DNA of 64,000 bases from Primula veris (lineage: Eukaryota > Streptophyta > Magnoliopsida > Ericales > Primulaceae): NCBI GenBank assembly GCA_963682055.1, contig OY821747.1:28518126-28582125 (forward strand), in the 5' to 3' direction. The stretch's first letter is position 1. The number at the start of each line of letters is the position of its first letter. The notes beneath the pieces are model-generated. The model was not told where the DNA came from. It searched no databases and saw only the letters and a program-made list of their open reading frames with translations. Position numbers and translations under genes: made by a program. Positions 12,076 to 23,538 of this stretch are shown one piece after another.

Positions 12076-12480
12076 ATTAAGAAGAGGCGTGCAAAGCAAA
12101 TGGTGGTACGAAGTAACTTCACTCTTTGAGTAACGCCATATAAATGTCTACGAAGTATGCAAAAAAACTAAGATTGGAAATGACAAGATACCCTAATGAA
12201 AAAAACTAATGCAATGAACACAAACTATGCAAAGAACCGTTACGAAAAAGGAACAGAAGTATAAGTGGAATATTGAATATAAAACAACCACAGAATCTAA
12301 GATTGCACCGCAATATGCATTAAAATACGTAGAGCTTTACAGTCAGTTAAACCTTGTACTAAAACCAAATAGGATAAAAGTATGCCGCTTGTACATTCTT
12401 CAATTAAACCATTTTATGTTGCATCAAATGCACTATTCCGTTTTCACAACCCTCTACATATGACTTGATTAAAGTTGAAT
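12076..12480. repeat. Recurrent host module, copy 1
   Basis: Non-coding stretch that recurs near 17870-18420, 32600-32930 and 41350-41590, and in part near 39900 and 60700. Shared landmarks are GTCTACGAA, AAGTGGAATATTGAATAT and ATTGCACCGCAATATGCAT. It lies next to gene-fragment patches each time. Its nature is unknown; it may be part of an ancient duplicated gene or of an unrecognised transposon. Confidence 0.6.
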
Positions 12481-12920
12481 TATAGACGTGGACCAAATAC
12501 ACAATACTTGAAGTAGCTAACTAGTGCCAACTTAAAGATATGTAGTGATACTTCGAGTGACTTTGATTGGCCTGCAGGCCAGGGGAGTCATTGTTCAAGA
12601 CTTTTGTTGCTAAAGGTTTGGACGCTTAGAGTAGCATGTCGAGTGGTTATAGATAAATGTTGAATTCGATTTGGATAATATCAAGTTCATTAGATTTTGT
12701 ACGAGAAAGACCAACCCCTTAGTAGATTGACGCAGTTGTCACCGACATTTTAGTGCCCTGGAAAATTTGAATTGGAGTTATAGTTGGAGTTAAAGAGTGT
12801 TTAGTAAGCGTGCAATCTATTAAGCTAATTTTGTAAGAGTAGGGGACTTTGAATCTCGGTTTTGAAATGAGATGCAGATATGTTTGAAAGACAATTATCT
12901 CACCTTTAAACATATTCATG
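12481..12920. repeat. Duplicated intergenic segment (pairs with 35830-36530)
   Basis: Matches 35880-36500 with shared phrases such as GATTGGCCTGCAGG, TTAGAGTAGCATGTCGA and GATTGA(C/T)GCAGTT. The copy here is the empty-site version of an insertion found at 36010-36287. No coding potential is recognised. Confidence 0.65.
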
Positions 12921-13233
12921 CATATTGAGAACTCATTATTTGTATTGGAATGAAATGGTTATCATGGAGATCCGAGAATAATAAAAAAAACTACTACCAT
13001 TTAAGAAGCAACAATTATATCAGTTACAACTCTTACACCAATCTATCATGTACTTTTATTCCCTTTAATTTATTTTGCCCTAACCAAAGCAAAAAAAAAA
13101 AAAAAAAAACTTAGTATCCCAACCTAACAATTTTTCCCACTTTATAAAATACTTAGGAAACAAGCATCAAAGGTCACTGAAATAGAGAAAACATGATTGA
13201 ATGGTGCGTTAAGCATGGCAGTCATTCCGATTA
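12921..13233. other. Intergenic DNA with a poly(A) run
   Basis: Contains an A run at about 13090-13109 and nothing else I can support. Confidence 0.4.
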
Positions 13234-13933
13234 CAGTAGAACCTCTATAAAATAATACTCGCTAAATTAATAAACTCTCTAAAATAATATTTTCCTCCAG
13301 TCCCGACTTGGTTCAGTGTAAAAAATCATCAATTTCGATAAATTAATAAGATAATAAAATTTTGAAGAATCGTTATATAAATATTTGGTCCTAACAAAAT
13401 CATAAATTAATAATTTTTTAAAATGACAAATAGTAGATTTAGTGAAGTATCACTCTATAGTCATTTTATTTTTATTAAAATATAAATTTATTTCAATATT
13501 ATCTCTAACTTTATTTATTGCCTTCAAAATCTCTTGTTTTGTATTTGCGGACTGCACTAAAAATTATGAAGTTATATAATCGATTAAACAATGAGTTGTA
13601 CTATTTTATTCAATGATGCTCAATATACATAAAATTGATTAGACGTATTAAACGTTTCTAATATATATTATTAGTTTGATATACGGTTTAAGATGTAACA
13701 AAATTATACTTATATTAGTAATTGAAATAGTGTATTTGCTTTTACTAACGAATTTAACGATCATTCTTAGTAATTTATAATGAGTTAATTTATGTTATGA
13801 ACGATTACATTTATTGAATCGATAAAAACCTCTCTAAAACAATAATTATTAATTTATCGATTAATTAATATCTCTCTAAGTTAATAAAATTTCATGGTAC
13901 GGACATTATTAATCTATAGAAGTTTTATTTAGA
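13234..13933. mobile_element. pogo/Emigrant-like MITE, copy 2
   Basis: Starts CAGTAGAACCTCTATAAAAT just after a TA dinucleotide (13232-13233) and ends ATCTATAGAAGTTTTAT, the degenerate inverted complement. About 700 bases, no transposase. It shares its internal region with 11333-12075. Confidence 0.65.
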
Positions 13934-14231
13934 AAATGCCCTGAGCAACGTACAAAGTAGAGTTGTCCGCTGTTTGGCTGACCCTCTTCTTCCCATTTGG
14001 GTTGGGTTTACCCAGAAGTACAGTGTGCATAAAATATTTAGATTTACCACTAATGATCACTGCAATCTAGGTTTTTTTTCTAGTCGGAATATTAAACGTA
14101 TTATATCACCGCTACAAGGAACATTATTTTACTAATTGCTATACATGTAGGCAGTGGCTGAGCCAGATGTTTGGTCGATGAGTTCCATCGTGGTACATGT
14201 ATGAGCAATTTCCATGTCTAGCGTGCTTCTT
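13934..14231. other. Intergenic DNA
   Basis: No ORF, RNA gene or repeat that I can support. Confidence 0.35.
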
Positions 14232-14334
14232 TTTTGAAAGGTAAGCATATTATTAAACTGAGAAACAAAGGCTAATCCACAAACCGGAAAATGCACAGAA
14301 ACAGTTAATTCCGACAAAAGCATTAGCACTTTGC

Positions 14335-15790
14335 CAGAATTTTATTTAAATAAAACATTGAGATAACATCATATAACAACAAAATAAGGAGCATTTTTAA
14401 GAGATGTCCTTGTTTGCAACAAAAAAGGAAAATTACAATCCTTCTAAAGGGATTTAACACTCTCGAAATTAAACTGGACTTGATTTTATTCTTCAAAGAA
14501 GCTTCTTCACTATCAGCACCACCATTTTGGTCTTCAATATCATTAAATATAGCATTTCCCAGATAGTTTCCCAACCTGCAACTCCTGCACATAAGCTTAA
14601 ACAAGTAGAATGTCCAAATTTGCTTATAATTCAAACTTAATCTCATTAAAATTAACAGAGTACCTAGTAATGGCAGCACTCTTGTTATTTCCATATCTAG
14701 CAATCTTATATGCATATCATTGTACCAGACCATTGTTGAACTTTTAAAATGCCAAAATCTATCTCCAAGCCCAAGTAAAACACTTAAATTAAAGAGGTTA
14801 GCCAATTTAACTTGAGAACACCAAAGAGACTTAAACGAACTTTCAGTTCTTGTCATTAAGAAAACTATTATTAATGTCCCAAATTCCTACTAAAAAAGAA
14901 TTTCTATTGTCAACAGCTATGCTTTTTAGCAAGTTCATTTTGGTTTTAATAATAAACTCAATGTGATTAATGAGAGTGGCAACATCACTTGCCTTCTTAC
15001 CATGCTTTCTGAGGTTTCTCTCTTTCCAGATAAAGTAAACACGAGGAGAAAATTAGCTTTACCAATTTTGCTGGGAAAAGAATTCTTACTAAAAGCAGTG
15101 GAAGCCCAATTTATCCAACTTTCCCAAAAATTACAAAAATGATAAAAACCTGCTTTAGATAAAAGAGTTTTAAGTAAAATTTTGGAATAGTTACACTCAA
15201 AAAACAAGTGGTTCATATTTTCCTCTTTTTCTTTACATAAACAACAAAGATCACAAGAGTTGCTATGAAGCCATTTTTGTAACTTATTCGCAGTAGACAA
15301 TCTTTTCAAAATGGATTGCCATAAAATATGGCTACATTTAGAAATATAAGAATTGAACCAATCAAGAGAGTTCCACCTAACTTTCTCCTTAGTGACTCTA
15401 ATGAAATTCCACATTTGATTTACAGTGAAGCCTTTCTCATCAAGACTCCAACTCAGCCTATCCCTTGAGTTTTTGTTAAACTTGGGCTGTTTAAGTGTAT
15501 TCAAATAATCCACTTGGTCACCATTATCAGGCCAATTCCAGTTATCATTAGGGATGATGTCAGCAACCTTCTTATTTAGCGATAGACAAGTGGCACTTAG
15601 AAATCTATTAATATGATTTCTATGAAAAATAGCACCGGATTCTAACCACTTGTCATACCACAGAAAAGTATCTTTATCATCCCCTATTTTATAGATGAGA
15701 AGTATCTCTCATTTTAAGGACTTTTCTCCAAGTCCAACCACATTGGTAGGCAACACCAATAAACCATATGCTCTGGCCTTTTAAGTAATT
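14335..15790 (-). pseudogene. LINE ORF2 C-terminal region (zf-RVT)
   Basis: Minus-strand fragments read FLWYDKWLESGAIF, then NWNWPDNGDQVDYLNTLKQP, then SWSLDEKGFTVNQMWNFI and the zf-RVT block HILWQSILKRLSTANKLQKW with CDLCCLCKEKEENMNHLFFEC. This is the usual plant LINE order after the RT. The tail (14323-14856) is hydrophobic and typical of decayed 3' ends. Frameshifts and stops separate the pieces, so no product is expected. Confidence 0.78.
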
Positions 15791-15798
15791 TAAAATGT

Positions 15799-16290
15799 TG
15801 TTTTAAAAATCATGCTATATTACGCTATAGTTAGCGAAATAACGTTTTTTAACCGAAAAACGTTATGATAAACCGCTATTTGGATGGAAAAGCGCTAAAT
15901 TCGCGCTATAGGGACGCTATAGCGTAAACAGCGCGCTATAGTGGACACTATTTACGCTATAGCGGGTGCAGTCCAAATTATTTATTTATTTTTATTTTTT
16001 TGTCAAAATTTTAATGAAATTATTGGAAGCTAAAGAGAATCAAACCACAAAGCTCTTACAAACAAAATAAATGTTATGACATCTCAACTACAATCATTTT
16101 GTGATTATTAGTTACAACTTTTTATATATATTTAGTTAATTTTTATTAGATATTCTGAATTTAATGCTATATTTATATGTATTTAGGTATAAAAAAAATA
16201 CACAATAAAGCACTATGTAGTAATGCTATTTGCGTTATTAGCATTTCTCTTGAAAAAACGCTACGCTAACGATAACGCTATTTAAAACAT
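15799..16290. mobile_element. MITE with GTTTTAAA...GCTATA termini inside the LINE
   Basis: An insertion of about 490 bases in the LINE. The ends TGTTTTAAAAATCATGCTAT and ATAACGCTATTTAAAACAT are imperfect inverted repeats, and the subterminal DNA is rich in CGCTATAG palindromic units. The LINE reading continues on both sides, which dates the MITE after the LINE. The superfamily (hAT or Mutator) is not certain and the target duplication is unclear. Confidence 0.6.
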
Positions 16291-16299
16291 TGATTTACA

Positions 16300-16530
16300 T
16301 GAACTCATTACTTTCAAAGAGAATTAATAGTAGGATCACATAATCTCCGGAAAATCTTACAAATAAGAAATTTGTTATATTTTTTTGATCTTTTTAAGGC
16401 CTAAGTCACCTTCATCAAAGGGGTGAGTAATATCACTCCAAGCAATTCTAGCATAGTTCTTGCTCATTAAAGGCGCAGACCAAAGAAACTTGCTCATAAG
16501 TTGTTCAATTTTTTAAACAAGTTTAGCGAG
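16300..16530 (-). pseudogene. LINE RT C-terminal fragment
   Basis: Minus-strand reading gives EQLMSKFLWSAPLMSKNYAR, then IAWSDITHPFDEGDLGLK, the conserved block after the RT domain in plant L1 elements (FLW ... W ... P..EGGLG). It is the upstream neighbour of the fragment at 14335-15790. Confidence 0.75.
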
Positions 16531-17210
16531 TTTTAAGTTGCAACTACTAAATTTATCGGCACTAACCTTACACGAGTTAGCTACTGAGCAATCACTGACA
16601 ACTCTATGCCTTTATGAAGTACTGAATACGCATGGAATCCACAAACCATATTTTGAAGCGTGGAATTTTGTGTTTTTGACTATATTTATTTTTTGTTCAT
16701 GTCAAGACGTGGACACAAGTGAATATCTTGTTAACTCCCACATTATATATAATAAAAAACTGTAAAACCCAAATTTAACTAATTAAGTTAAGCGTTGAAA
16801 AATTGGCACCTATTGGAATCAATACTAGTCACACTCACAAATATACAATGAAAACTTCCTCGATAAAATTCAAAATATGCCCCCAAAAAAGGAAAAAACC
16901 CTATTAAAACAAGTAACCAAATAAAACAAATTTATTTTTATGCAGAAGTAGTGAAACGGAATGGAAAATTAGAGGGAAAAAGAGTCGGTAGAAGCTCTTG
17001 ACAGCTCGGTATAAAAAAATTTAAAAAATTGAAGGAGCCTGAAGAACTATCATGGAAAAGTATAAATTATAGGGCAATAAGAAGCAACAATTATACTTGA
17101 AGGAACTAATTTATATACATTTCAAAACAGTACATAAGTTTCCCAATGACCATTTGTAAGAAATGGACTTTCTAGGGGCGTTTTGGTAATTTCTCAGAAT
17201 TTCCAGGGAG
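16531..17210. other. Intergenic AT-rich DNA
   Basis: No homology or structure recognised. A 75-codon ORF at 16538-16765 has no visible domain and is probably chance. Confidence 0.4.
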
Positions 17211-17438
17211 GTGCTCTCTTCTTGGTTCCGCCAGCGTAGGTTGGTGTACAAAGGCAAAAGATTCTGTAATTCATCCAATATATATAATCGTGTCAAAAGA
17301 CAGTTAGACGAAATATTGAAGTGGTCATCAATTTTTCCTCGCATTGTTGAAATCCTTTGCTCACCTCCTACTTTTAGGTCTCTTGAAGAACCAAAAGAAT
17401 ATAATCGAAGACGAGCACCCCGAAAAAAAAAGAGATAA
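17211..17438 (+). pseudogene. Unknown basic ORF fragment, conserved at a second site
   Basis: Plus-strand stretch reading KRQLDEILKWSSIFPRIVEI, then SLEEPKEYNRRRAPRKKKR and a stop. The stretch around 30990-31150 is a diverged copy (VDEILKWPSIYPYIVEIF then stops). Conservation of part of the frame between two copies hints at a once-coding exon, with a basic tail that could be a nuclear signal. I do not recognise the family. It may only be a shared non-coding repeat that happens to be open. Confidence 0.3.
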
Positions 17439-17823
17439 ACTTGCCTCTAGTGGTAGTTCTTTTGATCTCAACAAAGTTTTCCTTTCTTTGATAATAACCG
17501 GTGAAGCCTGAAATGGTAGAATTATTAATTTCAATTTAGTAAAACACTATGGTTAGAAAACTTCTACACATAATGCAACCCAGTTTTGCTTTAAAGAAGT
17601 TTTGGTAGGAATAACAATGTTCGAGGTATGCAGGAACAAGAGAACAAATTTGAAACAATTCCTTATTCATACATAAGTGAATCATAAAATGCATAAAAAA
17701 AAGGATACTTGTTTGAAATGCCACTGGATATCAACAAATGCAGCGCATGTACAACACTGTCCTGAATTAGTAAGGAATGTGCTTTATGTGTTAAATTATT
17801 AATACATAAAAGATAAAATTAAG

Positions 17824-17858
<35 letters not shown>

Positions 17859-17859
17859 G
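17439..17859. other. Duplicated intergenic DNA with a TA microsatellite next to it
   Basis: Similar to 31150-31530. A (TA)n run of about 28 bases lies at 17829-17857. No gene recognised. Confidence 0.45.
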
Positions 17860-18420
17860 CGATTTAAAAGCTCTCTTAAGGGACCTGAGGAGTGAAGAGC
17901 AAATAACGGTATACAGTAAGTTCACTCTTTTAGTACGCATGCTGGTAACACAATATAAATGTCCACGAAATATATACAAATGACTATATAAGTTAGAGAA
18001 GACAAACTGACACAAAGAACGTTATGAAAAGGAACTATAGTATATGTGGAATATTGAATATAGAACAACCATAGAATCTAAGATTACACCGCAATATGCA
18101 TAAAAATACATAGAGCTTTATAGTCGGTAAAATCTTGTGCTAACATAAAATAGGATCAAAGTATGCTGCTTTCACTTTCTTTGATTAAAACATTTTCTGT
18201 TGCATCAAATGCACTATTCCTACCCATTTCCCGCAAAATAAACCTTTATTTGTGTATACTAAAATGCATGTGGCCAACAAAAACTGCATTTCATACAAAT
18301 CGGTTTCTCTAGGTTTCAATTTAATAAAATTAATTTTATTTTCCACTATAGCCTCAACGTTCACCTTTCACAACCCTCTACATAGAACTGACCAAAGGTC
18401 AGAAAATTAATATGAGCATA
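17860..18420. repeat. Recurrent host module, copy 2
   Basis: Matches 12076-12480, 32600-32930 and 41350-41590 (landmarks AGTGAAGAGCAAAT, TGTGGAATATTGAATAT, ACACCGCAATATGCATAAAA). It continues to 18935 with remnants of the unknown exon also seen at 32979 and 41633, and is cut at 18941 by the Ty3 insertion. Confidence 0.6.
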
Positions 18421-18940
18421 AATAGAAGTAATAAATTAAAGCATTACCTTGCGACCAGGCCGTATTACGAGTTGCGACCTGGCTATGTTACGAAATGCGA
18501 TGAATAACGACCAGGCCTTTCTTTACTATCATAAAACAATTAAAAATATGTTAAACTTTGCATAAAGGAGCAATCTAGGAAACTTTTAAACACGATAATC
18601 GAAGATCTACTCATTTATTAAAATGCCATTTATCATCATTTCTAGTAGATTGTTCAAATCAACATTACTCCCTTCGTCATGAAATTTTAAAATTTATGTT
18701 TTCAACAATTTGAAGTATAAAAAACTACACCCGGAAACTGCATGGCTATATCCTAAAAAAATCCAACTTTTTTTGGGAATTTGTATCTCTATGATATGTT
18801 AATCAGCAATAAAATCATGGGTATATATATTAGAATAGGCAGAATATGACAACACAACAAAACCCTCAATCATTAAAATGCATCACACAAAGAATATATA
18901 TAGATATATATTCATAATACGGCATTTGATAGACTGACCA

Positions 18941-20816
18941 TGTAACATCCCGTATTTTTATAAGTAATTTTTATTCATGATTTAATTTATCCAAAAACAT
19001 TTTATACAAAATTTTACCAAAAACCGGTCACTCGACTAATTTTTAGCCAAAAACCGAAACTCTTCCGAAAAGATTTATTTTTAAAACCTGTTAGTAATTT
19101 TATAAATAAAAAGGACCCAATAATTTTGTTTCTAAAAATTTGTTATTTTTGAGTAGTAAAACAATATTTTTGGATTATGAGTTAACTTTTAGAAATTTGG
19201 GACCAAATAGTTCGTTACTTCAAACATTCTCAAAACAGTTTTTTTTACATCTTCCAAATCAGCCCACTTTTCTTCAAAAACAGTAAACCTAAAAAACAAG
19301 AGAGAAAAAGAGAGAAAAGAGAAGAAGAAGAAGAAGAAGAAGAGAAACCACATTAGCGGATTATTACCGGAAGCATCTCCACTACGCTCTAAGGTAACGG
19401 GGGTTATCCATTGCGACTAGACGAGGGTGTATGTTAGGATTAGGTTTTACGTTTAGTATAAATTGGGGGTTTTTGCCTTTTATATTAATTATGTTCTTAA
19501 TTTGTTAATTAGGGTTTAGTTGTTATATTTTTAATTCACTTATTAGATTTTGGATTAGTTGTGGATTTAGTCTTTTGATTTCGGATTAATGATAATATTA
19601 ATGGGTTGCGTGTTATATGCGTTGATTATGTATTATTATGGTTGTTGATAGAATTGGGTAAATTATTGTTGAATAAATATGAGTTTTATATTGCGCATAC
19701 AAGGTGTTTGTTAAAATGCCTGAATGAGTTTTTATGTTGATTAGACTTGTTTGGCTAGTTGTGAATCTAGCACCTATGTTTTTGGATTATGCTGTATTAC
19801 GTTAAGTGACGTATGAGATTGTGTTATTTGAATAGTATAATATTATTGGCCGAGGCCTTAATATTTATACGTATGAGATTGTGTTATATGAAGAGTATAA
19901 TATTATTGGCCGAGGCCTTAATATTGATACATTAGCAATGGTCTCTGTCTCTTCCTAATTCCGGGGACAGAAGACGGCCGTGGGCATAGGGAATAACTCG
20001 TCTTACGGACTGGGGCGAGTGGCATGAGAGGTCCTAGTGTGCACTATATTTATTTTTATGTTAGCTATGGTCTCTGTCTCTTCCTAATTCCGAGGACAGT
20101 AGACGGCCGAGGGGATAGGGAATGACTCGTCTTACGGACTGGGACGAGTGGCATGAGAGGTCCAAGTGCGCACTTTAAATCTACTTTTATGTTAGCAATG
20201 GTCTCTGTCTCTTCCTAATTCCGGGGACAGAAGACGGCCGAGGGGATAGGGAATGACCTACCTTACGGACTGGGATAGGTGGCATGAGAGGTCCATGTTT
20301 GCTATAGATTTGTGTTGACGTTATTTATTTAATTTAATTTATCTAGTTGTAGAATGTTATTATATTTCTTTTATATGTCGATTATCGTAGTTGTAGAATT
20401 TATGAGCTCTTGCATTTATGGGATGGAGGGACGGTATTGTGGTGTTGTCCCGTCTAGTTATGTGCATGAGATTCACCGTTACAATTTTGTGTTTCAGGTA
20501 CAATTTAGGTTGAGACGTTCGGTTAGGAGCTATGGCAATACATCACATGGGCTCGGGGCTTTCATTTTCTTTTCATTTTTATTATATTTTGAGGTTGTAG
20601 CCTACGGGAAAATTCTATCATTTGTTATTTTCTTAGTTTTATATAACTTGCCTTGTAGCCGTGTTTGGCAACATTTTTATTTAATTGTCAATTGTTCCTT
20701 TAGCTCGTAATTTATTTCTTTTAAAAATTCAAATTTTGTACCAACAGGTTCTATTTTCTTTTGTTTTAAAAAGGTCATGCCTCGATGTCCGTGTTTATGG
20801 AATTTGGGGCGTGACA
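18941..20816 (+). repeat. 5' LTR of the plus-strand Ty3 element
   Basis: TGTAACATCCCG ... GGGGCGTGACA. Contains a GAA microsatellite near 19322-19342 and three tandem copies of a unit of about 130 bases starting near 19941, 20070 and 20201 (each with TCTCTGTCTCTTCCTAATTC and GACGGCCG). Confidence 0.95.
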
Positions 20817-20819
20817 AGT

Positions 20820-20831
20820 TGGTATCAGAGC
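20820..20831 (+). other. Primer-binding site (tRNA-iMet)
   Basis: TGGTATCAGAGC, complementary to the 3' end of initiator tRNA-Met, three bases downstream of the 5' LTR end. This is the standard PBS of plant Ty3 and copia elements and marks the minus-strand cDNA priming site. Confidence 0.95.
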
Positions 20832-21473
20832 TAACTAGGTTCTTGTATATTTTGGGACGACGGAAAGATGGGTAACCATTGGACCAAGATCCATTGTATC
20901 AATTTTTACAAAACTTTTTCTGAAAACTTAAACTTTTTCTAAAAACGGGGGGTTGCATTTAGCTTAAGACATGTAGCTTGTAGTTTGTAGTAGTTGATGT
21001 AAGGAAAGTCCACATGTGAGGCAAGTTGGGGACAATGAGGACGCTTGTTGATCCCGGCTCGCCAAACTAGTGGGTTGACCTCTCGTCGGTATGTGTGAAG
21101 AAATACCTTAGCGATGTGGAATTCTAGAGTATGCGAGGATGCTCGGGTGCTTTAGGATAACGTATCGTGATGGGTTATCCCTCGCACTTTTGTGTTGTTT
21201 GTATGCCTGTGTAAATTGATATAGTGTGTATGAGGTGTAAGTTGCATGTCAAGTAGTAACGATGTATTAGAGTGCGAGAATTGTGAAGTTGATGATTTTA
21301 CGTAGTGCGTTTTCATATTATTAACTTGTGTGTTGAAATACGTTTTATGCTAATGGATGTTGATCGTAATAAGTTTGTGGACTTAAATGGGTTATTTGTG
21401 TGATATATGCCATGTGGGATACTACGAGTGTTGAGAAATTTTGAGTTTTTGAATCTTTATTTTCTGCTGTTAA

Positions 21474-21747
21474 ACTATCGGTCGTCGGTAGAAACGATCG
21501 GTCGAAATTTTTCTGACCTCACTGGAAGAAATTATACCAAAAACGACCGGTCGAAATTTTTCTGACCTCACTGGAAGAAATTGTACCAAAAACGATCGGT
21601 CGAAATTTTTCTGACCTCACTGGTAGAATTTGTACCAAAAACGATCGGTCGTTTTCCCAAAACGATCGGTCGAATTTTTGGTGATCTCACTGGAAGGATT
21701 TTGATCAAAAACGATCGGTCGTTTTGTCCAAAACGATCGGTCGTGTT
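21474..21747 (+). repeat. Tandem array of CGATCGGTCG units in the Ty3 5' leader
   Basis: The core CGATCGGTCG (with minor variants) recurs eight times. Starts of CGGTCG at 21499, 21548, 21597, 21646, 21667, 21716 and 21738 give a 49-base main period with two short 21-22-base steps. The array lies between the PBS and gag and is absent from what remains of the minus-strand copy. Confidence 0.85.
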
Positions 21748-22073
21748 CTGGCAATTTTGTTATTTTTCTCGTTATACTTTAAACGCTCATAACTTCTTCG
21801 TTTTAACTCCGATTCTAGTTCCGCTTGAACCGTTGGCTTCGTTTTTCAGTACTCTATCTTTCTAGCATTTCAGAATTTTCAGTTTGTATTTTTGGAAAAG
21901 TCAAAGAGTTATATCGTCGAAATTGAGAATTCGTAAAAATCAGTTATTGAACCTTAGAAAGCTTGATCAAGTGACTAATTTGTAAACCGAGCTTTTATCA
22001 TGTATAAATATACATGTATGAGTAGTAGTGTTGAGTAAGACAACTAAAGTGTCGGTTTTAAATGTATGTAGTA

Positions 22074-23045
22074 ATGGCGATTACCACAAGGACTAGTGGA
22101 AGGAGACCAGCTACACGCGGGGGCGCGTCACCACCAAGCGGTGCGGCTACCCGAGGTAGGGCAAATGGAAGAGGAAGAAGAGCTCCAAGGGGGCATGGAG
22201 CAACTAGAGGAGGAAGGGCTGCTAGAGGTCGTGGGGGAAGAGGTAACACTAATGTCCCACCACCTGAGCAACCCAAGGCTGAGAATGTGTATGAGGAAGT
22301 GAATGTGGAAGAAGAAGAGACTTTTGCACCTGAACCGGAAACGGTCAATGCTAATCAAGTGATGACCGACCTTCAAAAGGTGGTGCAAATGATGGTGCAG
22401 AATGCACAAGCTGGGAGTTCAAGCAACAATGGATTGCTTAATTTCACCCGATTGGGGGCTCCGACTTTCGATGGGATAGGTGAACCATCCATAGCTGAGG
22501 GATGGGTGGACGAAATGGAGAAATACCTATCGGCAGCGGGGATAGTTAATGGGGAACAATGGGTGAATATGGCCCAGTTTCACCTAAAGGGTGAAGCACG
22601 GAAGTGGTGGTTAGGGATCGTGGATACTTACGACTTAACCAACATCGACTGGTATGAATTCATCGAATTGTTCAATCGACAGTTTCTTCCCGACTCTTAT
22701 AAGGATGAAATAAGGAGGCGGTTCGATGAAATATATCAAGGGGGTATGACCGTTCAAGCATACCAGCTAAAGTTTACCTCACTCTCGAGGTATTCACCAG
22801 ACTCGGTTCTAGGGGGTGCAGAAAAATGTAGGAGATTCATGAAGGGGCTGAACCCGACCATCTCTTTGCAATTGGCATCGGCTCGCCATGTCAACTATAA
22901 TGAGTTGGTAAAATCGGCTCAAGCTGTGGAGGGAGCTCTACTCCATAACAAGAGAATTTTAGAGAAATCGAAAACCGGAAATGCTCCGAGGGAAGAGAAG
23001 AAGCGGACTTGGGATATGGCGAATTACTTGGGATATGGCGAATAA
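22074..23045 (+). pseudogene. Ty3 gag (capsid part), frame broken at its end
   Basis: Start chosen at 22074 (MAITTRTSG), which is the start shared with the minus-strand copy; an upstream ATG at 22062 adds four residues. An Arg/Gly-rich basic N-terminus (about residues 5-60) and an acidic linker come before the retrotransposon gag core: EGWVDEMEKYL, then FHLKGEARKWW, then FNRQFLPDSYKDEIRRRF and SLSRYSP. A 19-base tandem duplication at 23007-23043 (unit ACTTGGGATATGGCGAATT) shifts the frame and brings in a stop at 23043-23045, separating capsid from nucleocapsid. Otherwise the core looks complete. Confidence 0.92.
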
Positions 23046-23538
23046 TTCGCGGTTTCAACAACAGGGAAGGGGAGATAGGGATTACAACCCACTACCAACA
23101 AACACCATAATGAAGAGAGCGTGTTTTACCTGTGGAGATGTGAACCATCGACAATACGAATGCCCTAGAGTTCTATGTAGGACATGCAACCGGTTTGGAC
23201 ATACGGCAAGAGTTTATACCTTGGGACAAGGAAGAATCGACACCAACCGGCCTTTTAACCAACCAAGGTTACCACCACCACCACCAAGAGGACCGGAATT
23301 TGTGCCACAACACCAATTACCTAGGAACCAAAGGGGAGGGTTTCAAGGTAACCACCAAGGAGGGGGAAACCGTGGGAACTACCGAGGAGGCTATCAAGGC
23401 CAGGGAAACCGAGGTAATCATGGGGGAAATCGAGGACCACAAGGAAACCCACCAGCTCAAGCTCGTCTATTCGCCTTGCCACAATTGCCAAACCAAGGAG
23501 ATCCGACATATGTACAAGGTATGGTTATTGTGTGCTAA
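23046..23538 (+). pseudogene. Ty3 gag zinc knuckles (nucleocapsid)
   Basis: Continuation of gag in the shifted frame, open from 22981. The first CCHC knuckle CFTCGDVNHRQYEC is intact (C-X2-C-X4-H-X4-C). The second, CRTCNRFGHTARVY, has Tyr in place of the last Cys. A Pro-rich and Gly/Asn/Arg-rich tail follows (repeats of GGNRGNYRGG type). A TAA at 23536-23538 ends the frame; the same frame continues open after it into protease. Confidence 0.88.

Larger units (their letters stand above)
14232..16530 (-). mobile_element. LINE (L1-type) 3' part, minus strand, split by a MITE
   Basis: Read on the minus strand from 16530: the end of the RT region, then after an inserted MITE (15799-16290) the zinc-finger-like zf-RVT region and the C-terminal tail, ending near 14232 in a short A run after AATAATATGCTTACCTTTC, a common plant L1 3' end. 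The endonuclease and RT catalytic core are absent, so it is 5'-truncated, as is usual for LINE copies. Multiple stops. Confidence 0.8.

Noticed and set aside
20354..20710. 118-codon ORF in the 5' LTR
   Set aside because: It lies wholly inside LTR non-coding DNA, is hydrophobic with no domain, and is broken in the 3' LTR copy.
22062..22409. Minus-strand and alternative-frame ORFs over gag (about 68-96 codons)
   Set aside because: They are shadows of the low-complexity Arg/Gly-rich gag coding sequence on the plus strand.
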